DNA from: JAIRLS01 sp031551455
Lineage (GTDB): Bacteria > Bacteroidota > Bacteroidia > Bacteroidales > UBA4181
Reading direction: 5' to 3'
Assembly (NCBI GenBank): GCA_031551455.1
Contig: JAVBNP010000022.1
Span: forward strand, 1-48,014
Length of the DNA: 48,014 nucleotides
Positions 42,484 through 48,014 of the stretch are shown here, piece by piece. How positions within the stretch are numbered: position 1 is the first letter of the stretch; each line of letters starts with the position of its first letter. Made by a program: the position numbers and the translations under genes. The notes below the pieces were generated by a model that saw nothing but the letters and a program-made list of their open reading frames with translations, did not search any database and had not been told where the DNA came from.

Positions 42484-43637
42484 CCCAATACATTTTTGAT
42501 CTTGTTCAATCCCTTTACGAGAAGTTCTCGGGGGCAGGCTATATTCAGGCGGATGAAATTTTCGCCGCCTGCACCGTACATGCTGCCTTCATTGATCCGA
42601 AGGTTTTCCTTTTCGAGCAGGATTTTCGCTATCTCGGCCGAAGATTGCCGCAATACGGAACAATCGATCCACACGAGATAAGTAGCCTCCAATGTCGATA
42701 TCGGAAATTGCGGAAGATATGTTGCGAAAAAATCTTTCAGATAACGATAGTTGTCGTAAAGGTATTCCTTCAGTTGCTCCAACCATTCTTCTCCTTGGGT
42801 GTAAGCGGCAATCAAGGCTTCGACGGCAAAAGGATTTATTTCGCACACTTCGTTTATGTTCAGCGCTTTGTCGATCTTTTTCCGGATGGTTTCGTCGTCG
42901 GCATGAATGTTGGCGACTTGCAAACCCGCCAAGTTGAATGTTTTGCTCGGAGCGGTACATGTTACCGATCGGGAAAGAAAATCGTCGCCGGCAGAGGCAA
43001 AAGGGATGTGACGAAATCCGGGATAAACCAAATCGCAATGTATCTCGTCCGAGACCACCGTAACGTTGTTTCTCAGGCATATGTCGCCCATTCTTTTTAA
43101 TTCTTCCCAGGTCCAAACTCTCCCCACGGGATTATGCGGACTGCAAAGCAACATCAATTTCGCTTTCGGGTCGGAGCTTTTATCCTCGAGGTCGCCGAAA
43201 TCGACGGTATAGGTTCCGTTCGTATACAACAGTTTGTTTTCGACTATTTCGCAGCCGTTATTACGTATGGAAGAAAAGAAACAGTTGTATACGGGTGTTT
43301 GTACGATCACCTTGTCGCCGGGAACGGTCAGCGCCTTGATAATCGCTGACAGCGCCGGCACCACACCGGTCGTGAAAAGTATCCCTTCTTTTTGAAAAGT
43401 AAAATGATGACGGCGCTCAAACCATTCGATGACGGCATCAAAATATGCATCGGGCACCTTTGTATATCCGAAGATACCGTGACGCACTCTTCGCTCCAGC
43501 ACCTCGATGACGGGTTCGGCCGTGCGAAAATCCATATCGGCTACCCACATGGGCAACACATCGTCGTTCGTCGCCGAATCCCATTTATAGGAATTACTGT
43601 TTCTGCGCGGGACGATTTCGTCAAAATTATACTTCAT
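42480..43637 (-). CDS. patB: MalY/PatB-type PLP C-S lyase
   Basis: 385 residues, the length of PatB/MalY. It is a fold-type I PLP enzyme that cleaves cystathionine or cysteine conjugates to a thiol, pyruvate and ammonia. It starts MKYNFDEIVPRRNSNSYKWD and has LPMWVADMDFRTAEPV, FTTGVVPALSAIIKA, CSPHNPVGRVW, VVSDEIHCDLVYPG and Schiff-base Lys232 in TAPSKTFNLAGLQ, then the NPFAVEALIAAY segment and C-terminal FIRLNIACPRE with the carboxylate Arg. It overlaps the DUF3737 gene by 11 bases and the eamA gene by four. Some members have regulatory roles; here enzyme function is the likely one. Confidence 0.92.
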   Translation of the reverse strand: MKYNFDEIVPRRNSNSYKWDSATNDDVLPMWVADMDFRTAEPVIEVLERRVRHGIFGYTKVPDAYFDAVIEWFERRHHFTFQKEGILFTTGVVPALSAIIKALTVPGDKVIVQTPVYNCFFSSIRNNGCEIVENKLLYTNGTYTVDFGDLEDKSSDPKAKLMLLCSPHNPVGRVWTWEELKRMGDICLRNNVTVVSDEIHCDLVYPGFRHIPFASAGDDFLSRSVTCTAPSKTFNLAGLQVANIHADDETIRKKIDKALNINEVCEINPFAVEALIAAYTQGEEWLEQLKEYLYDNYRYLKDFFATYLPQFPISTLEATYLVWIDCSVLRQSSAEIAKILLEKENLRINEGSMYGAGGENFIRLNIACPRELLVKGLNKIKNVLG

Positions 43638-44499
43638 CGCTGCAACACGTTACTTCGTTCCGTAATTTGATCTCGCAGGCGCCGGGATTCTTACAATTTT
43701 CGTCGATAATGATTTCGCCGACGCTTTCGGCAACGATATATCCGCCGCCGGGATTCTTAATACTCGTAACGGGGCCTTTGATCCGGGCTTTCAACGTACT
43801 GTATTCAAAACACAGGTCGGCATCGGGCGCCATCACGCAATTTTCCATGACCAGATCTTTGGCATAACAGAGGGCCTGCGTCCCGGAAATGGTACAATTT
43901 ACCAACCGCAGGTTTTTCGAATGCCATCCGAGGTATTCGCCGCTGATCACGGAATCGTACACGGTTACGTTTTGAGTATTCCAAAAAGCATCTTTCGAAT
44001 CGAGTTGCGCATTGCGAATCTCCACGTTCCGAGCATCCTGAAAAGAATAATTTCCCTGCAACTTGAATCCGTCAATTTTTATGTTCGAACCATTCATAAA
44101 AAGATAGTCGCCGCATTTGATTTCCACATCGCGGAACTCGACGTTACGACAATTCCAACAACACTCGGCCGCATTGGGCAGTTTCACGTTTTCAAGGTAC
44201 AGCCCGTCGATCTCCCGGAACATTTTGGGCGCATCCACGATCGTGTTGGTCATACGGATGTTTTTCGAGTACCAAATGGCGGCCCGGCTGTAAACGGTAA
44301 AAAGGCAATGATCGATCAAAACGTTTTCGTTATGCCAGAACGGGTATTTACACATAAACTCGCACCGATAGGCTTCCACGTTATTGCATTCTTTGATGGC
44401 CGATTCGCCCGGATAAAACTTCACGTTTTCGAGACGAATGTTGTTTTCGGCAAAAAGAGGACGTTCGCCCTCAAAAAATCTGTTGCTGATTAACTTCAT
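43627..44499 (-). CDS. DUF3737 right-handed beta-helix protein
   Basis: 290 residues of DUF3737, cytoplasmic (no signal peptide). It starts MKLISNRFFEGERPLFAENNIRLENVKFYPGESAIKECNNVEAYRCEF and shows about 20-residue repeats of the form (N/S)-V/I-x-(I/F)-x-(N/D/H), for example NVLIDHCLF, NVEFRDVEIKCGDYLF, NVEIRNAQLDSKDAFWNTQNVTVYD, NLRLVNCTISGTQ, which fit a right-handed beta-helix. No reaction is known. In many Bacteroidota and Firmicutes it neighbours PatB-type lyases, as here, with an 11-base overlap onto patB, so a shared pathway is likely. The upstream gene is a DUF418 protein, 32 bases away. Confidence 0.88.
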   Translation of the reverse strand: MKLISNRFFEGERPLFAENNIRLENVKFYPGESAIKECNNVEAYRCEFMCKYPFWHNENVLIDHCLFTVYSRAAIWYSKNIRMTNTIVDAPKMFREIDGLYLENVKLPNAAECCWNCRNVEFRDVEIKCGDYLFMNGSNIKIDGFKLQGNYSFQDARNVEIRNAQLDSKDAFWNTQNVTVYDSVISGEYLGWHSKNLRLVNCTISGTQALCYAKDLVMENCVMAPDADLCFEYSTLKARIKGPVTSIKNPGGGYIVAESVGEIIIDENCKNPGACEIKLRNEVTCCSDEV

Positions 44500-44531
44500 T
44501 ATTATTTGTTGTTTTCCGTTATTAATCTTAT

Positions 44532-45752
44532 CTATTTGGTAAGCTTTAACCGCTTACCGTATGTAAGCATACGCCATACCCATTCCAACGGACCGAATTG
44601 GAAATAGCGCATCCATACATAACCGAAAAAAACTTGGAAAATGAAAACTCCCATTGCAATGAGTTCTACATAAACCAATCCCATTGTTGCACCCAATCCG
44701 AAACCTATCCCGTAAAAAATGATCATTCCGATGACCGATTGTCCAATATAATTCGTAAGCGCCATTCTTCCGGGCATTGCCAACATTTTAAAAGCGAATC
44801 GATCTTCCTTTTTTACATACAGGAGACAAATAGCGGTAATGTAGGCCAAACTCAAGGGAACCACGCTGATCGCATAAATCGCGGAGTGCCCCGTTAAACT
44901 TAACGGTCGGCCGTTCATCGCACTCCATGCGTAAAGCACGGATGTCGGAAGACCGATGAGAAACCCGTAAAAGCGGATTCTTTTCAATAAAGCTTTGTTA
45001 CCTTCAAGATCGGCATATATCCTATTCCTGCCGATATATAAACCGAACAAGAATAATCCCAACACTTTGAAAACCCTGTGTCCTTCGATAAATTCTTGCA
45101 TGCGGATAAATGAACCGGCCAAATTAAATTTGAGGACATCCGTATAACTTTTTCCTTCCGCAAGCCATACCGGGAAATTATCTTCCGTAATACCTGCTTT
45201 ATCATGGAAATACCGAGTGACATTGATGACGGACGCTGCCGGATTCAGATCAAAAAGCATGATAAAGGCGTCTGCAACAATAGGAAACAGAATCAGCGAA
45301 ACCGACCATATCAATAATTTCTTATCGGATAAATTTCCGAATAACGGAAGGAGCAAACCCAAAGCCGCATACAGGATAAGAATATCACCGGCCCACAGAA
45401 ACAACAGATGCATGAGGCCGATGATCAGTAAAATGATCATTCTGCGGTAAAAAATCGTTAGTCCGTTCTTGTTCTTTCGGCGTGCATTGGATAAGATGAT
45501 CGAAAAACCGATACCGAACAAAAGCGAGAAGATGGTATAGAACTTACCGTCGATAAAAATGTATTGCAGGTACTTTATTACATTGTCGATACCCGCCGTG
45601 GGCATGGCTGCGGTTACCTCGCTTTTCTGAAAAGTATACAGCGAAAATTCGGGGTAATTGGCAAGACAAATCCCGAATAAAGCAACTCCTCTTAAGATAT
45701 CGAGAATCGGGTAACGCTCGGAAGATGTGACAGGATTACTTTTATTTGACAT
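44532..45752 (-). CDS. DUF418-family membrane protein (minus-strand copy)
   Basis: About 406 residues from the ATG at 45750-45752 (MSNKSNPVTSSERYPILDILRGVALFGICLANYPE), which begins near the conserved RGVALFGI motif. The ORF start at 45806 adds 18 residues that look unrelated. Ten or so membrane helices follow, with YTIFSLLFGIGFSIIL and the C-terminal DUF418 block GRMALTNYIGQSVIGMIIFYGIGFGLG and FGPLEWVWRMLTYGKRL. DUF418 proteins are inner-membrane acyltransferase-like/OpgC-related proteins of unknown role. First gene of the DUF418-DUF3737-patB-eamA set by position. Confidence 0.88.
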   Translation of the reverse strand: MSNKSNPVTSSERYPILDILRGVALFGICLANYPEFSLYTFQKSEVTAAMPTAGIDNVIKYLQYIFIDGKFYTIFSLLFGIGFSIILSNARRKNKNGLTIFYRRMIILLIIGLMHLLFLWAGDILILYAALGLLLPLFGNLSDKKLLIWSVSLILFPIVADAFIMLFDLNPAASVINVTRYFHDKAGITEDNFPVWLAEGKSYTDVLKFNLAGSFIRMQEFIEGHRVFKVLGLFLFGLYIGRNRIYADLEGNKALLKRIRFYGFLIGLPTSVLYAWSAMNGRPLSLTGHSAIYAISVVPLSLAYITAICLLYVKKEDRFAFKMLAMPGRMALTNYIGQSVIGMIIFYGIGFGLGATMGLVYVELIAMGVFIFQVFFGYVWMRYFQFGPLEWVWRMLTYGKRLKLTK

Positions 45753-46315
45753 TATCGGATGATCCTCGGTATTTATTTTTCCCGTATTTACAATGAGGTT
45801 GCTCAAAATGACTCTCTTATCGTGTTATTGCGAGCGATAGCGAATCAAATCTTATGGAATAATAACGAATTGTTCCGTCGTTCCTTATCGCAATGACGTT
45901 CATTCTTGATTTTTAAAACCCTTGTAACGGGATTATTTCACGGGTGTTGCCGTGTTGGTATTTGATTTCTTGTTATTATTTTGAACTGCATGTTTTCAAT
46001 GTTTCCGGCATATTTGTTCCCTTGTGATGATTACATTTACGGGAACCAACAATGATACTGCCGGTTAACAAAGGTATGAACTTTTTTCATACCGTTCCGA
46101 TTTCCCCGATACGGAAAAGGTCATTTTAAATATTATTAACAATAAAAGAAAAAATTCTTGATACCGATTTTGCCGATTTATTGATATCTTGCGCGGATAT
46201 TGCAACGGAAAGGGAGCATTAAACACATCCGGGCGATTTTTTTGTTTTTCGGAACCCATAATCGTCTTTTTCTTTCTCATCCGTTATACAAAATAATGAT
46301 AAAATTCCATTTAAA
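45753..46315. other. 563-base gap between divergent DUF418 genes
   Basis: No gene I can support. It holds the palindromic repeat 45821-45898 and a small perfect hairpin GGTATGAA (46073-46080) / TTCATACC (46086-46093) without a T tail. I found no exact TAnnTTTG box in either direction; TATCTTG near 46186-46192 is one base short. Confidence 0.5.
45821..45898. repeat. degenerate dispersed palindromic repeat (ATTGCGAGCGA type)
   Basis: The left side TATTGCGAGCGATAGCGAATCAAATC and the right side GAATTGTTCCGTCG...TATCGCAATGACG pair over most of their length. This is the well-known CGTCATTGCGAG...CTCGCAATGACG palindrome seen scattered between genes in many bacterial genomes. Several mispairs show it is old. 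It lies in the gap between the divergent DUF418 genes. Confidence 0.6.
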
Positions 46316-47479
46316 ATGACAATTCCGAACAACAGGATCAGCTTGGTTGATGCACTTCGCGGATTTGCCTTGCTGGGCATCATCCTTCTGCATAATGTAG
46401 AACATTTTGACATTGCTAATTTCGTGAAGTCTTCTGGTCCGCTTTTGGCCGAAATAGACCAATGTTTGTGGGATACGATTTTCTTTATTTTCGGTGGAAA
46501 GATGTATGCCATTTTCGCTCTGACATTCGGATTCAGCTTCTACATACAGTTTGAGAATCGCAGAAAGCGCGGAGAAAAATTTGCCGGTCGTTTCTTTTGG
46601 CGAATGTGCCTGCTGTTCGCGTTCGGAGTCTTTCATGTCATGTTCTACTCGGGCGAGATACTGTCTGTTTACGCGATCGCCGGGATGTTGATCATCCCTT
46701 TAAGAAACCTAAGTACAAAGGCACTTACGCTATTAATGATCATCTTGGTCCTCGAACCTTGGGAATTGATTCAACTGGGTGTCGGGCTGGTTAATCCCGA
46801 ATATGTTCCCATCAATTATCCGCGCATGTTTTACGGCAATGCCGTAGAAGCGGCAACAACCGGAAGTTTCCGGGATGTTGTAACCACCAATTTGACTTCG
46901 GGCATGGCAAACGCTCATATTTTCGCGTGGGCCTCGGGGCGTTATTTTCAAACGCTTGCCCTGTTTCTCCTCGGTATCATCATGGGTCGGAAAAGATTGT
47001 TTGCAGAAGCCGATCAAAAAAGCGGATTTTGGGTGAAAGTATGGTTGATATCCATCATCTGTTTCATTCCGCTGTATGCACTTAAGATTTGTCCGCTCAT
47101 TTCGGAGTTGCGCCCCGGTATTTCCGCTCCGTTGAAAGTATTACTGAACATGTGGAGTAATCTCTTTTTTGCCGCATTTTGGGTATCTTCATTCGTATTG
47201 CTGTGGGTAAAAACAAAGTTCCGAACCGTCGAAGCAGGACTGATTCCCTACGGAAGAATGAGTCTTACCAATTATTTATGTTCCTCTGTCATCGGGACGT
47301 TTATTTATTATAACTGGGGATTAGGGCTGTATGCTACTTCCGGACCGTTGTTCAGTCTGCTCACCGGCATGGCTATTTTCACGATCCAATTGTTGTTCAG
47401 CAGGTGGTGGCTCGCGCGTAATCAACGCGGACCGTTGGAATGGACATGGAATAAACTCATGTGGATAAAATTGAGGTAG
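46316..47479 (+). CDS. DUF418-family membrane protein (plus-strand copy)
   Basis: 387 residues, same family and layout as the protein at 44532-45752. It starts MTIPNNRISLVDALRGFALLGIILLHNVEHFD, with RGFALLGI near residue 16. It has FFIFGGKMYAIFALTFGFSFYIQFENR in the first helices and the C-terminal block YGRMSLTNYLCSSVIGTFIYYNWGLGL...NQRGPLEWTWNKL. About ten membrane helices. Function unknown; sequence similarity to the first copy is clearest in these two motifs, so they are distant paralogues rather than a recent duplication. Confidence 0.9.
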   Translation: MTIPNNRISLVDALRGFALLGIILLHNVEHFDIANFVKSSGPLLAEIDQCLWDTIFFIFGGKMYAIFALTFGFSFYIQFENRRKRGEKFAGRFFWRMCLLFAFGVFHVMFYSGEILSVYAIAGMLIIPLRNLSTKALTLLMIILVLEPWELIQLGVGLVNPEYVPINYPRMFYGNAVEAATTGSFRDVVTTNLTSGMANAHIFAWASGRYFQTLALFLLGIIMGRKRLFAEADQKSGFWVKVWLISIICFIPLYALKICPLISELRPGISAPLKVLLNMWSNLFFAAFWVSSFVLLWVKTKFRTVEAGLIPYGRMSLTNYLCSSVIGTFIYYNWGLGLYATSGPLFSLLTGMAIFTIQLLFSRWWLARNQRGPLEWTWNKLMWIKLR

Positions 47480-47853
47480 GATTGAAAGTTCCAACAGCCT
47501 GTGCGAATGTTTATCAAAATCTTACGATTTTATGTTATTCAATTGGTTTTACTGGAAAAATTTGATTTAGAGATGAATGAATTGAAAGAATATGAATAAA
47601 AGCCGATATCAACAGGCTGTCGTAAAACATTTTGAGTTCAGTGGTTATTCGAACATTCTACCACGCATTAATTTTGGTAATTGCATTGCCGCTCAACGTG
47701 TTTTTTCCGTTTTTCTTTATCTTTAAATTTTGGTAATGGAGGCTATATAGGGTTATTTGTATTTTCACACAACAAAAATAATCCCTTTGTCCCTATTGGC
47801 CAATTCCTTATAGAAGCATACTTTTTACATCACCACCACATTATTTTAAATAA
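47480..47853. other. 374-base intergenic region with inverted repeat ends
   Basis: No gene seen. ACAGCCTGT (47494-47502) and ACAGGCTGT (47612-47620) form a 9-bp inverted repeat 109 bases apart, and GGCTGTCGTAAAA resembles IS-element ends. Near misses of the -7 box (TAAATTTTG near 47726) occur before the next gene. Confidence 0.45.
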
Positions 47854-48014
47854 ATGAAGACTTTCAGATTTTTGGTTTTGTTGGCTTTACCGGGGCTTTA
47901 TACCTGTGGTATTACGTTCGGTCAAACTATCGAATACAAAAAGATCAGTTTATCGATACATGTCGGTATGGATTTCCCGATCGGCACATCCAATACCGCA
48001 GGGGATGATCGCGA
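47854..48014 (+). CDS. secreted or outer-membrane protein, 5' part only
   Basis: The ATG at 47854 opens a frame of 53 codons that runs off the window. A signal peptide is clear: MKTFRFLVLLALPGLYTCG then ITFGQ. The mature start IEYKKISLSIHVGMDFPIGTSNTAGDD looks like the first strands of an outer-membrane beta-barrel (for example the OmpA or porin-like families that start with a short alternating strand and a GMDFPIG turn). No family can be fixed from this length. Confidence 0.6.
   Translation, partial: MKTFRFLVLLALPGLYTCGITFGQTIEYKKISLSIHVGMDFPIGTSNTAGDDR

Noticed and set aside
46073..46093. Hairpin GGTATGAA / TTCATACC as a terminator
   Set aside because: Stem is only eight bases and there is no T tail; it could be an operator, but no support exists.
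1..48014. CRISPR array, tRNA or rRNA
   Set aside because: I saw no regularly spaced repeats, tRNA-like cloverleaf or rRNA-like stretch anywhere in the window by eye.

Overview
The window comes from a bacterium of the phylum Bacteroidota, probably Bacteroidales; the order is a guess. The evidence is a type IX secretion pair (a PorP/SprF-family outer-membrane protein and a large protein with the gliding-motility/type B sorting C-terminus), large TonB-dependent receptors, MlaE/MlaF of the Bacteroidota type, DUF3788/DUF3795/WYL genes, and promoters of the Bacteroidota form TTTG-N20-TAnnTTTG. I see no rRNA, tRNA, CRISPR array, intact transposase or phage gene. Most of the window is ordinary chromosome.

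Layout. 1-3.4 kb: the broken end of a tyrosine-rich repeat gene, a GyrI-like/pentapeptide gene pair, a YbaK-type tRNA deacylase and a PLP aminotransferase. 3.4-9.6 kb: a tandem duplication of a two-gene operon, each unit a YfiR-family periplasmic protein followed by a TonB-dependent receptor. 9.9-15 kb: the MlaE/MlaF lipid-transport pair, then the convergent T9SS cargo and PorP/SprF pair. 15.2-17.2 kb: an MFS exporter and a histidine-rich outer-membrane protein. 17.2-23.3 kb: central metabolism (aconitase and isocitrate dehydrogenase on +, phosphoglycerate kinase and ThiL on -). 23.5-33 kb: accessory genes, namely an Ig-like lipoprotein, a small Cys/His peptide ORF, an MG2/plug protein, a GH38 alpha-mannosidase interrupted by one in-frame stop, and a secreted six-hairpin-like protein divergent from it. 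33.2-35.1 kb: a WYL regulator with DUF3795 (frameshifted) and DUF3788, flanked by related inverted repeats. 35.3-41 kb: GAPDH, then three DUF1254/DUF1214 secreted paralogues in a tight operon. 41.5-47.5 kb: a minus-strand operon DUF418-DUF3737-patB-eamA and a divergent second DUF418 gene. The window ends inside a secreted-protein gene.

How the genes work together. Aconitase and isocitrate dehydrogenase give consecutive TCA steps, and the dehydrogenase carries residues typical of NAD-specific rather than NADP-specific enzymes. GAPDH and PGK supply consecutive glycolytic steps from separate loci. MlaE and MlaF form the inner-membrane core of a phospholipid transporter. The T9SS cargo is probably anchored with its PorP/SprF partner. 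The GH38 gene and its divergent neighbour look like a small glycan-degrading locus.

Most notable points. The two YfiR copies are identical in their mature protein while signal peptides and synonymous sites have diverged. Isocitrate dehydrogenase has a cofactor-switch signature. Three genes carry single-base lesions (CGA to TGA, AAA to TAA, an extra G in a G run). A TGACA/TGTCA inverted repeat brackets the WYL-regulator locus. The DUF1254 family occurs as a tight trio. I did not find anything I can firmly call a new system. The duplicated YfiR/TonB-receptor module and the MG2-protein/small-peptide pair are the best candidates.
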